A DNA stretch of 64,000 nucleotides, taken from contig JAHDYR010000015.1 in assembly GCA_019828565.1 (NCBI GenBank), positions 124,001 to 188,000 of the forward strand. The letters are read 5' to 3'. Shown here in pieces: positions 46,676 through 55,691 of this stretch. The stretch is from Carpediemonas membranifera. Taxonomy: Eukaryota > Fornicata. How positions within the stretch are numbered: the first letter of the stretch is position 1; each line of letters starts with the position of its first letter. Position numbers and translations under genes: made by a program. The notes beneath the pieces are model-generated. The model did not search any database. It had not been told where the DNA came from and worked only from the letters and a program-made list of their open reading frames with translations.

Positions 46676-47757
46676 TTATTCGTCGTCCGACTCCTCGGTA
46701 TCGGTCAGCTCGACCAACCAAGACGCGTCAGCGTGGCGCTCAAGATCGTGCTCAGCAAGATAGTCGCGCACACAACGGACGAGACAGAGATCGGCGTTCA
46801 GCCAGACGATGCTGAGGCCTGAGTAACCCTCATACTGGAGTATGAGAGCGAAGGTCCCAGGTCCACGAGTCGTTTTCAGGAACTCATGGCGGACAACACA
46901 CGTCACCGTGTAGTAACGGTCCGGGTCAGAGACCTGGAGAGGCTCCCAATGGATCTCGTCCCCGATGGCAGGCAGGTGACCATCGCGGCACAGCTCGTCG
47001 ACCAACATCGCCCAGAAAGCGATGGGTGCACCGATACCGCGGCTGATGCCAAAGAGCGCTACCCTGAAGTAGTCCGGCGAAAAGACGAGGATCATGAGCC
47101 GGTTGAGGTAACCACGAGCCGTGGTATCAGATCCGACATTAGCAGCAGCGCGCACTGCGGCCACGAGCCCAGCTGAGTAACGCCCATTGCCAGTCAGGCT
47201 GATATCGCCACTCTGAAGGGCGGCCGACACGATGTCCCCGTCAGTGAGGGTCGGGCGCAGACGGATCTTAAGGTGAGACACCACGCCAGCGAGAGCGAAC
47301 TGACAGAAAGCCACGAGGCCGAGTACCTGCCGACACTTCACTACATCCATGTACACCGAAGCCTGATGAAGGTGTCCTTGCTCGATTGCGTCGAAGATGC
47401 GCTGAAGAGGCATCTCGACGGAGTTGGTGTAGCCGGCTAGGCGCCGAGTGACCTCCGCTCGTATGTCGCGAGGTAGCTGGTGGGATGCGGTTGTCGGGCG
47501 AGTGATCCCGCTCCGCGGCCTGCACACGGTGTCTGAATGAGTATTCTGTTGATATTGGTTACTTACAAGTTCCCGGTGGCCAAACGCTTGCGTTGCGTAC
47601 GGGTCTGAGCACGAAGAGAACGACAGACGGCGGAATGAGCGGAAACAAGAGGCTTAGTGAGTTCCTCGTCACCAATTTCGGCGATTTTAGCGCGAATAGT
47701 ATCCAGAATTGCTTCTACGGCGGCGTTGTCCGACATCAACTGAGTTGACGGCGACAT
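46676..47757 (-). CDS. spliced antisense gene inside Ty3 element 2
   Basis: Exon 1 is 47757-47567 (MSPSTQLMSDNAAVEAILDT...RKRLATGN). A 47-nt intron (47566-47520) has GTAAGT at the donor and TGTGCAG at the acceptor. Exon 2 runs from 47519 to the stop at 46676. Splicing joins the two frames exactly and gives 344 residues. The product is unrecognised: a helical N-terminus, an Arg-rich middle, a C-terminal globular part (GYLNRLMILVFSPDYFRVALFGI, YTVTCVVRHEFLKTTRGPG) and an acidic TDTEESDDE tail. It is convergent with gag-pol (42 bp between stops). A truncated relative lies at 59664-59987. It is inferred to be an accessory gene of this retroelement group; whether it is viral-accessory-like, regulatory or captured is unknown. 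Confidence 0.75.
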
Positions 47758-48088
47758 ATTCTGCACTTTTGGAACAATCGGTTTCAGGACGAAACCTAGA
47801 GCAGTAATAGGACGCCAAATCAAGCTAATTCATCTATTTACTAAGCGCTGTAGCCTATTAGCTCCATCGGAAGCCGATTGATGTTGTTAATGAAGTACGA
47901 GCGCGCCAGGAAAAATGAAAGGCCCAAAACTCGCCAACGAAGGCCTTTTTGGAGCCTCTTAATGCCTTTTTCGGCGTCTGCGTAAGTTTCAGCGCAAATG
48001 GTACAGTACTTCTTCTTATTCTTCTAGACGCCGAGATCAACCCTCGAATTACTTAGAAGCATGCGTAACACGTAATATTTTTCGAGAC

Positions 48089-48116
48089 ACGGCCATATGA
48101 GGCCGTGGAGGGGCAG
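48089..48116 (+). promoter_or_regulatory. internal hairpin + polypurine tract in element 2
   Basis: ACGGCC, a 6-nt loop, GGCCGT, then GGAGGGGCAG. The stem is the same as that at 59310-59327 and lies at the same distance (332 versus 337 bp) from the start of the antisense-type gene. It may be a second (central) polypurine tract or the fossil 3' end of an ancestral element. Confidence 0.6.
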
Positions 48117-48364
48117 GGATAAGCCTCTATGAATACGGGCGAACCCTAGCCGTCCGTTTGACTGTCATTGACGTCGGTAAGTTCGGACCCTATATGCGGT
48201 TCATGAGGGCGGCGAAGCCCTGGTAAGACCATCTTAACACGTAACATAGCAATTGCTTACACAGTGGATCCACGTTATCATATACAGCTGTCGGGTTTTA
48301 TTCCCATGTCACCGTTGGTGATACCATAATTCCGTATCGGAAGACCGCGGGTCGGGCGTTGCCC

Positions 48365-48383
48365 ACTCCACTGCCAATGGAGT
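48365..48383 (+). promoter_or_regulatory. 3'-UTR hairpin with CTGCCAA loop
   Basis: ACTCCA-CTGCCAA-TGGAGT, 112 bp before the 3' LTR. The same loop with a different stem (CCATCTCA/TGAGATGG) sits 117 bp before the LTR at 59024 on the minus strand, so stems covary and the loop is fixed, as for a functional RNA structure. Confidence 0.6.
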
Positions 48384-48495
48384 AGACCGTTGCATAGCTT
48401 GGGTGGCACCAAACTATAACACGGATGACCCTAGGCCAACCTAACCCCCGTAACTCGTTGAGTGTCATGCCTATTACCCAGGCATGGAGGGGCAG

Positions 48496-48607
48496 TGTGG
48501 TGGTCATAGACCACACTAATCATTTATACAGTTTAAGCCATTTATTGGCACAAGGGTTTTCTCTTCTTCTTTCCCTATAAAAGCATTCTCCGCATTAGCG
48601 AGGCACA
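48496..48607 (+). repeat. 3' LTR of Ty3 element 2 (112 bp)
   Basis: It is a copy of 42566-42677 with A at 48577. It is directly preceded by the hairpin CATGCC/GGCATG and the purine tract GAGGGGCAG. Confidence 0.93.
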
Positions 48608-48611
48608 CAGA

Positions 48612-48743
48612 CCCGCCAGCAGGCAGGGGCGGACGGCCAGCAGACACAGCAAGGCCAGGGCCCGCAAGGCCAGTCGTCCAAGGCACAATAGAGCCAGGGT
48701 CAACAAGGTCAACCTGCCAAGGTGTCGTGGGGCTCCAGAATAG
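48612..48743 (+). pseudogene. host gene 3' part, separated by Ty3 element 2
   Basis: This continues the gene begun at 42132: Arg/Ala-rich in the GC3-rich frame (TASRHSKARARKASRP...) to TAG at 48743. A Gln-rich frame is also open, so the true frame is uncertain. The region 48744-48860 shows nothing. Confidence 0.4.
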
Positions 48744-48859
48744 TTGTGGCCATTATTACCACCAAGCAGGTTTACCTTATTAAATAGTTCCGACACAAAG
48801 TGATCACTTTCTGGACGACTGGGCATGCTTAACATTACTGTAGATGTGCCGAGCCTTGA

Positions 48860-50174
48860 TCCCTAAAAGATAACTCTCCCGGCCATTCGTGACTTCAAAC
48901 GGGCCGCGCGCATTTGGGTGGCACAAAACGCCGATTTCCCGCCTGGGGTGCTTCTGCCTGAATCGCTCCAACGCGCCGCTGAAGAGTTTAATCAAGGGAA
49001 GAGCATTGAAGAGCTTTCCCTCGAGCAGACGATTACTTACCTACGCAGTGAGGCTATCCCGAAGTCCTTGGGAGCCTTGAAGGACGCCGTTGATGCAATT
49101 GACTGTCCTTTAACTAGCAAGGGACTCAATCGCTCAGCGGCCATGAGAAACTACTGCGCCGACTTTTCTGCGTACACCGACCTCGTGAAAGAGGTTGCCT
49201 GCCGTGAAACGGCCCCTTAACCACGCCCTCTCGCCGCTACAGAGGCGCGTGAAGGAGACTGTCGCCGTCCTCGACGACGAAGGAAATGCTGTCAAGAAGG
49301 AGCAAGAAAGACCAGCCTCCGACAGCGAGCTAGCCGCCCTGAGAGCGGAACACTTCGACAAGGTCCTCTGTAAGGCCTTTATGTACCGCCTCAAACCCAA
49401 GGTGTTCTACAAGAAGCTCGAACTCGAAAGAACGCTCATCAAGCCGAAGAACATCAACGAGCTCATGAAACTAGCTAAGATAGTAGCTTCGGTGGAAGAC
49501 GAGAACACGCCCACCACGGACTCCCCTGACAGCGCCCCCACTAGCTCCACGATCAACAAGACGACGACCGTCGGCTCCCGCCCACCGGGCGAGACCAGCT
49601 CCAAGGCCACCAAGAAGCCCTTTCGACCCTGCCGCTTCTGCCAAGGGCAGCATTACGACAACGACTGCCCTCAACGTCGATCCCGCGAGAACGGACGCCT
49701 CCGCTCTACCGCTGAAATCAAGCCGCGACAGCCTGTCGAAGCCAACGCCGCCGAGGAAGAAGAGGTCCTCATGACGGAGGTGGAGATAAATGGCCAGGAG
49801 TACCGCTTGATGATTGACACTGGAGCGTCGAGATCCTTCATTTCCTCACGACTGTTAGCGAGACTGCGGTCTGAGAAGCACCATGTGCCTACGAAGCGAT
49901 GCGCCAAGTTCCTGGTCAGGCTGGCGCAGGGCAGTCTCGTGACGGTGCAAGAAGCGGTGGATTTGACGGTGCGATTTACCCATCTCGAGAAGATGGACAT
50001 CGTCTGTAAGATCAGGTTCTACGTGCTGGATGGTACGCAGGAGAAGCTTATTATGGGTACCAAGGACCTCAGATCACTGGGATTCCTCTCGAACGAGGGG
50101 TTCCACATTGTGGCGACAACAGTATTTACACATAACCTGCGAAGCAGGGGTGAGTGTGCCCGTAGTTATAAATA
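48860..50174 (+). pseudogene. Gag-protease relic of a third Ty3-like element
   Basis: An open but ATG-less frame (FKRAARIWVAQNADFPPGVLL..., SAYTDLVKEVACRE) to 49230 is followed in a shifted frame from about 49243 by RRVKETVAVLDDEGN..., a CCHC knuckle CRFCQGQHYDNDC and a retropepsin segment YRLMIDTGASRSFISSRLL. The shift may be an indel or a 49-nt intron (GTTGCC...CTACAG fits the phase). There is no RT. The 3' end is the TA where a mariner element inserted; without it the frame would stop within 3 bases. There are no LTRs. Confidence 0.65.
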
Positions 50175-50200
50175 TTGCAGTTTTGATCTAAAAGTGTCCA
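50175..50200 (+). repeat. left TIR of the mariner transposon (26 bp)
   Basis: Perfect inverted match to 51662-51687. Confidence 0.93.
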
Positions 50201-50239
50201 GAAGTTTGATTGGGAGAAGAACTTTTTGATGGGAAGCTG

Positions 50240-50677
50240 ATGTCGAGAACTGTAACATGCAGTAGGTGCCGTGTTACCGGTCATAACGCCAATGGATGCC
50301 CATTCAAAAACGTATTGGAGGTAAACAGCGATCAAGCAGCCGTTGACGCGGTGTTAACGCCCCGGATGAAGGAGTTGGTACGAGACAATGAGCTCTCGCG
50401 CTCGCTGCCTGGAAAACTCATCGCGGCATGGGCATATGAAATCGACAATGCAACTGCAACCGTAGCTACGCCACCAGCCGGTCTTATGACCCCTCACACG
50501 ACACCGTCATCCAGCGACTACGTCCCCCGCCGTAGAGAGGCTCAAAAGCCGACCTTCATCAGCATTCCCGTCCGCCCAGAAGTGTACTCCCGCGTTATCT
50601 CATTCGTTGCTAGCCTTGAGGAAGCTCCGTCGCCTTCTGATGTTTCCGTGGCCGAAAGCCAAGCGCTACTTGAATAA
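50240..50677 (+). CDS. CCHC zinc-knuckle protein, second ORF of the mariner element
   Basis: Start ATG 50240 (MSRTVTCSRCRVTGHNANGC) gives 145 residues. The N-terminal knuckle CSRCRVTGHNANGC fits C-x2-C-x4-H-x4-C, a nucleic-acid-binding fold. The rest is helical then Ser/Thr/Pro-rich with RPEVYSRVISFVASLEEAP near the end. It lies wholly inside the TIRs, on the strand opposite the transposase. Tc1/mariner elements normally encode only transposase, so this is an extra cargo or accessory gene. It could be a captured Gag-like knuckle. Confidence 0.7.
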   Translation: MSRTVTCSRCRVTGHNANGCPFKNVLEVNSDQAAVDAVLTPRMKELVRDNELSRSLPGKLIAAWAYEIDNATATVATPPAGLMTPHTTPSSSDYVPRRREAQKPTFISIPVRPEVYSRVISFVASLEEAPSPSDVSVAESQALLE

Positions 50678-50684
50678 ACAGCAT

Positions 50685-51614
50685 TTACAAAGCATAGCCA
50701 TGCTTGGCGTAGAGTCCGAGGATGTCAGAGTCCTTGACCAGGTCGAAGGCATGGAGGATACTGGGCAAACGGCCTTCTTCCTTAAAATGCGTGGCGACAT
50801 AGGCCTTGACTTGGCCGAATACTACCTCTATGGGGTTCAAGAAGGGAGAGTATGGAGGAAGGAAGACAATACGAACATCATAAATGCGGGACAAGTTGTT
50901 GATTCGCTCCTCATCTTTGTGTATGCGCGCGTTGTCAAGGATGATGCAGTATCCAGGAATCTGTGGTAGCAAAGCAATCATGAACTGCCAGAAGAGGTCA
51001 GCGTTGTAAGTGCCGCTTGTAATGTGCCTGTGAACTATCCCCGAAGTCGTGAGGGCTGCTACGACCGAGTATCGCTTACCCAGGGCAGCACCTGAGCGAC
51101 GCGCGATGGTTCTCTGACCCCGCGGGCCACGGACTCTCTTCACACGAAGGCCACGAGGGTCGAATGACGTCTCATCAATGAAGCAGAGCTTGTCCAGCCC
51201 ATAGTGCGGGATCGCCTCGGTAACCATAAATGAGCGGAAGCGGAGCGCTTTTTCTGGGTCATGCTCCATCCACCGAGTCTCTCCGACGGTGAGGACAAGG
51301 CCCTCCTCGTGGTTAAGGACGTGGCTGAGGTATCCTGTGCTGAGGCTAACCTGGAACTTTTCGAAAAGTTCTTGTTGAATATCCTTCAACTGAGCTGCTT
51401 CGTTTGATCTAACGTAGTCAACAAGGTAGTTGCGCATGTTTCTCGTTAGCTTGCGCGGTTCCACCACTCTTTTGCCCTCAGGCGCCCCGTAGCTCGCTTG
51501 AATTCTACGAAGAGTGGTTCTAGAATGCCCATAGAGAGAGCATAGAACGCTCTTCGGTACACCTGCGGCCATCAGACATCTCAGTTCGTTGCGTCTTTCA
51601 AGCGTGATCGTCAT
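50685..51614 (-). CDS. Tc1/mariner (IS630 superfamily) transposase
   Basis: ATG 51614 (MTITLERRNELRCLM) gives 309 residues. The N-terminal helix-turn-helix part (AAGVPKSVLCSLYGHSRTTLRRI) is followed by a linker and a DDE_3 core: CFIDETSFDPRG (first Asp), CIILDNARIHKDE (second Asp) and LPPYSPFLNPIEVVFGQVK (Glu). ARRSGAALGKRYSVVAAL and GTYNADLFWQFM are also standard for the family. The length is near normal for mariner-type transposases and all three acidic residues are present. Confidence 0.93.
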   Translation of the reverse strand: MTITLERRNELRCLMAAGVPKSVLCSLYGHSRTTLRRIQASYGAPEGKRVVEPRKLTRNMRNYLVDYVRSNEAAQLKDIQQELFEKFQVSLSTGYLSHVLNHEEGLVLTVGETRWMEHDPEKALRFRSFMVTEAIPHYGLDKLCFIDETSFDPRGLRVKRVRGPRGQRTIARRSGAALGKRYSVVAALTTSGIVHRHITSGTYNADLFWQFMIALLPQIPGYCIILDNARIHKDEERINNLSRIYDVRIVFLPPYSPFLNPIEVVFGQVKAYVATHFKEEGRLPSILHAFDLVKDSDILGLYAKHGYAL

Positions 51615-51661
51615 TTCGAGTGGCAATTTGTGTCCACAACTTTGATGGGACAATGATTAGG

Positions 51662-51687
51662 TGGACACTTTTAGATCAAAACTGCAA
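51662..51687 (-). repeat. right TIR of the mariner transposon (26 bp)
   Basis: Perfect inverted match to 50175-50200. Confidence 0.93.
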
Positions 51688-51718
51688 TAGCAATAATAAT
51701 AACTGAGGCACTGACAAC

Positions 51719-51825
51719 ATGTCTTTCCGTTCCGAGAAGAGTGCCAACAAGGAGGAAGCAAACGACGAATTCCTTGCCAACAACGAATACCTATGCGTTA
51801 TTGAACGAAGAATCGCAGCAAAAGC
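51719..51825 (+). CDS. partial ORF cut by assembly gap
   Basis: ATG 51719 starts MSFRSEKSANKEEANDEFLAN... and runs into the Ns. It is charged and helical; it may be a Gag N-terminus or a host gene. It cannot be named. Confidence 0.3.
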
Positions 51826-51925
51826 NNNNNNNNNNNNNNNNNNNNNNNNNNNNNNNNNNNNNNNNNNNNNNNNNNNNNNNNNNNNNNNNNNNNNNNNNNN
51901 NNNNNNNNNNNNNNNNNNNNNNNNN
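51826..51925. other. assembly gap (100 N)
   Basis: Exactly 100 N, the conventional size for a gap of unknown length. The 3' end of the minus-strand Ty3 element and its 3' LTR are lost in it; the repeat structure on both sides could also be misjoined. Confidence 0.95.
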
Positions 51926-51929
51926 AGTC

Positions 51930-54900
51930 CTCGTCCATGGCGACGAGCTCGATGTCAGTGAGGAGGCCATTGGAGACGAAGTGGCGGAGGCGTGTGGCGT
52001 GATAGGTCTGGGTGCGACGAGTCGCAGGATTGATAACCTCGTAAATGTCGTTCGAGCGGGGAAGTTATGGTGTAGGGGCCCATGAGCTTGGGGGTCAACT
52101 TGCTGTCGGGACGCGTCGGGTAGGTTACTAAGACCTGGTCGCCGATGGCAAAGACGTCCGAGGTTGAAGGGCCGGGGTTGAAGGTCTGATCCTGGTTAAG
52201 GCGGGCTGCTTGAACGAGGATCTCCTGGATTTGGACGATGTCTGGGTGCTCTCCCTCTCCCTATGACACTACGTCGATGATGCTGCGGTCGAGGTTGACG
52301 GCGGTGCCGAAGACGAGGGCAGCGGGTGACATGCCAATGCTAGAGTTGGTGGTAGCGTTAAGAAGGCGTTGGACCATGGGCAGGTACAGAGACCACTTGG
52401 AGGAGAGTCTGAGTTCAGAGGTCAAGGCGACGAGATGACGGTTCACCTCGCGGTTGACCCTCTCGACTAGGCCGTTCGCGCGGTGGTGGTAGGGCAGCGT
52501 GACGGTGTGGGCCACGTGCAGGGAGGCCAAGATCTCCTTGAAGAGCTTGGCAGTGAACTGGGAGCCGCCATCAGTGCGGACGGTCTGAGGGAATCCGTAG
52601 TGGCCGGCGAACTGGATGAATGCGTGGCAGGCAGACTCGGAGGAAGTTGAAGGGACAGCGACTAGCTCTGTAAAGCGTGATAAGTTGTCAACCGTGACGA
52701 TGATAAACTTGTTACCAAAGTCATCCTCCGGGAAGGGACCCATAGTGTCGATGGAGACGGCCACGAACGGGTCAGAGGAGAACGTAGGACGCAGGGTAGA
52801 AGTCGTCTTCTTGGCTGTCTCGCGGACCTTCTGACAGATGGGGCATGAGGCAATAAAGCCCTTGATGTCATCCAGCATGTTGGTCCATTCGATGCCGCGG
52901 AGCTTGAGGCGCTCCATGGTGGTCACGGCGCCCATATGGCCGGCGACGGGACCATGCACGGACTCAATGTCCACATGATGGTCAGACAGGGAAGTGACAG
53001 CCTTGAGACAGCGAGAGAGGACATCTGCGGCCGCGTTGTCGAGGCCGGGGATGTGATGAATCACGAAGACATACTCTTGGAGACGGAGGCTCCAGCGCAC
53101 GACCTTCGGGGTCTCACTGCGCGACATGTAGATCAAGTTCTTATGATCGGTCTGTACCTCGAAGAACTGGCCTCGGATGAACGGATCGAACTTGGTGATG
53201 GCGAAGAAGATTCCATATGCTTCTTGCTCGATCGTGGCCCAAGCTGACTCAGTCATCGTGAAGCGGCGCGAGACGAAGGCGACAGGTGCCTCCTTGCCGG
53301 AGACGGGATCTTGCTGCGCGAGGAGAGCGCCACAGCCGAGCGAAGAAGCGTCGGTCTTGATCACCAGGGGCTTCGAGTAGTCTGGGGAAAGATAGGAGGG
53401 GTGCCTGGACGATAGCGCGCTTGACGGTGTCCCAAGCAGTCTGTTCGGACTCACCCCACTCGAAAACGGTCTTGGAGCCGCAGAGGTCGTACAGGGGAGC
53501 CATGATACGGGCGAAATCTGCGACATGGTCACGGTAATAGTTCGCGAGACCGCAGAAGCTTCGCAGCTCGGAGGGGTTTGACGGAACGGTCATTGAGCCG
53601 AGGGCTTCCTTGCGCCAGCTGGAGATGCTGATGCCCTGTGATCAGACCGTGTGGCCGACGAACTCGAGCTCGGTGCGGAGGAAGACGCACTTGCTCAGCT
53701 TCAGGCGTAAGTTGTGGGCGCGGACGAGTTCGAAGACCTGATGCAGAAGGGAGTTGTGGCCCTCGATCGTAGACGCGTGTACGATGACATCATCAAGGTA
53801 GCACTCGACCCCGCGGCCCAAGAGTGGAGCTAAGATCCGCATCATGCCTCGCTGGAAGTAGGAAGGCGCGTTCTTGAGACCGAAGGGGACTCTAACGAAC
53901 TCGTACAGGCCGTTGTGCGTGGCAAATGCAGTCCGAGGAACAGCTGTTGCGTCGAGGGGGAACTGGTGGTAGCCACTGCGCAGGTCAAGCGTGGTGAAGT
54001 ACTTGCTGCCATTCAGGCGAGACAAGATGGACTTAATGTTCTGCAGGGGGAATCGGAAGTCGCGGCTGACTGAGTTGAGGAGGCGGTAGTCTACGACCAT
54101 CCTATGTTCACCGTTCGTCTTTGGCACGACGAAGCAAGGGGCGGAGTAAGCCGACTCCGATAGGCGGATGATGCCAGCCTCAAGGAGGGCCTCGACCTCT
54201 CGATCGATGACCTCATTCATGGCCGGGGAGAGCCGGCGAGGGGGAACGTGGGTCGGAGTTTCGTCCGTGACGGCGATCTCCATAGGCTGAACCTTGGCAG
54301 GCTCACGAGGGATGGGACCGAAGATGTCTTCGAACTCGCGAGCGAGGGCTGCGACGTTTTCATCGAGCTCGATCTGGCCATCTTCGTCAAGGGGTGTAAC
54401 CTCGCCGAGGTCCTGAGGCTCAGTCGCGGGAGGAGCCAGTAGGTTGAACGTTTGGATCACGTCGAACCCAAGGATGAGGGGCTCACCGGTGTTGAGGACG
54501 TGGGCGCTGATAGTACCTCCGACTGAGTGGGGAGACCTGTTGACCTTGATGTCAAGGAGCGTGCGATGGGCAGACGTGGCGATGCCATTGGCCGTGCTTA
54601 TCTTGAGCTCATCAGGGATCATGACCAGGCCCAGAGACTTGGCCAGCACTGGGCTGATGAAGGATGAGGAGGCGCCTGTGTCGACCAGGGCGTCGACGCG
54701 GTCGGTGCTCTGGGGAGCAGGGGAGCCGACGGGCGCGAAGGCTCGTACATTGGTGCTGAGGCGCATGACTGGTCCGCTTGTTGCCATCTTCAGAGAGATG
54801 GGCGTCGTCCGGCGGCCCGTAGCGAAGAAGCCGGGCTTGGACTTGTTGGGGCAGTCAGGCCTAAGGTGGCCGGAGAGGCCGCATCCATGGCAGACAGGCT

Positions 54901-55583
54901 GCGGCTTGGCAGGGGTACCGACAGGCTTATGGTTGTCTGGTTTGTTGGATGGGAAGTGGGGAGCAGGCGCTGCGGTAGCGTGAGGACGAGTGGGGTGGAA
55001 GCTTGGAGGCGGACGTGTGGCCTGAGGGCGCGGGACCTCGGGCTGACCGAACTCGGCGATGGTGCGCTTGGCCTCAGCCAAGGTCTCGACCTCTTGGAAG
55101 GCGGCCCGCTTGGCGTCGGCGAGCGTCTCAGGTTCGGAGGCCTTGACCCGGCGGCGCAGTGAATCTGGGGACAGTCCGCGGATGAAAGTGCGGCGTAGTG
55201 TCTTCTCGTCGGGGGAGGTAAGTGGAACAGAGGTCCTCGACGCGGTCGAACCTGTCGAGGTAGGCGAGCAGAGCGCTGTTGCTGGCCGTCGTGGAGGACA
55301 TGGCGGTTGCTTCCAGCTTAGACAGAACGGCCTGAGTGCTCTTGGGAGCGAAGAAAGCGGAGTAGATCGCCGACAGGACGTTTTCATCTGGAAGGTCGTC
55401 AAAGTTGTCAATGCGAAGGCGGATCAGGCGTAAAACACGGCTGGAAATGAGCATACGGACAGATAGTGCTCTGTCGTCGGGAACTTGGGCGGAATAGGCC
55501 TCGAACTTGTCGTTGAAGCTGCAGAAGGCCGTTTCGGAACGAATGTCGTTGAGAAAAGGGGCTGAAATCGTTTGATAGTCCAT
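51930..55583 (-). pseudogene. Gag-Pol of Ty3 element 4, frame-disrupted
   Basis: Gag begins MDYQTISAPFLNDI. After a frame change near 55200 come a knuckle CHGCGLSGHLRPDC, protease ALVDTGASSSFIS, and RT with CYLDDVIVHA. A TGA follows GHTV at 53642. The RT thumb (LRSFCGLANYYRDH) is in the next piece; another frame change lies near 53370. Then RNase H (IKTDASSLGCGALL), integrase (SIDTMGPF, RTDGGSQF, HRANGLVERVN) and a stop at 52261, with a decayed linker (DQVLVTYPTRPDSKL) to the gap. The number of breaks shows it is inactive, though each domain is easily read. Confidence 0.85.
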
Positions 55584-55601
55584 GGCGGTGAGTAAGCTTA
55601 C

Positions 55602-55691
55602 TGTGGCCAAATAAAGAGAACTAGTGACGAAGTGAGGTTTATTCGAAACCCGATCAAGGGCAAAAATGGTTATAACTAAAATTGCCCAACA
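55602..55691 (-). repeat. 5' LTR of Ty3 element 4 (90 bp)
   Basis: On minus it starts TGTTGGGCAA and ends TTGGCCACA. Near its start GGGCAA can pair with TTGCCC. The second LTR lies in or beyond the gap. Confidence 0.75.

Larger units (their letters stand above)
42566..48607 (+). mobile_element. Ty3/gypsy retrotransposon with antisense gene (element 2)
   Basis: The element is 6042 bp. LTRs of 112 bp (TG...CA) differ at one base (G 42647 versus A 48577, changing TGTAAAA to TATAAAA). The flanks share CAGA or ACAGA (42561-42565; 48607-48611), a 4-5 bp target duplication. One Gag-Pol ORF follows the 5' LTR after 20 bp. The palindrome ATTAACGTTAAT begins at the last LTR base. A long 1.86-kb 3' region contains a spliced gene on the opposite strand, two hairpins followed by GGAGGGGCAG (48089-48116 and 48466-48495), and a hairpin with a CTGCCAA loop. 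The second GGAGGGGCAG is the polypurine tract at the 3' LTR. Confidence 0.93.
50175..51687 (-). mobile_element. complete Tc1/mariner-type transposon with two ORFs
   Basis: The element is 1513 bp, bounded by perfect 26-bp inverted repeats (50175-50200 and 51662-51687; each reads TTGCAGTTTTGATCTAAAAG... inward) and flanked by TA on both sides (50173-50174, 51688-51689). It carries an intact DDE transposase on minus and a zinc-knuckle ORF on plus, tail to tail with 7 bp between stops. Perfect TIRs and intact ORFs suggest recent activity. Confidence 0.93.
51926..55691 (-). mobile_element. decayed Ty3/gypsy element 4, minus strand
   Basis: The 5' LTR is 55691-55602; Gag starts at ATG 55583; Gag, protease, RT, RNase H and integrase follow in order down to the gap, with several frameshifts and stops. 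It inserted into the tandem integrase array: the array's first copy begins at the base next to the LTR end (55692). Its LTR is followed by a perfect palindrome AGTAAGCTTACT that starts with the last LTR base. Confidence 0.85.
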
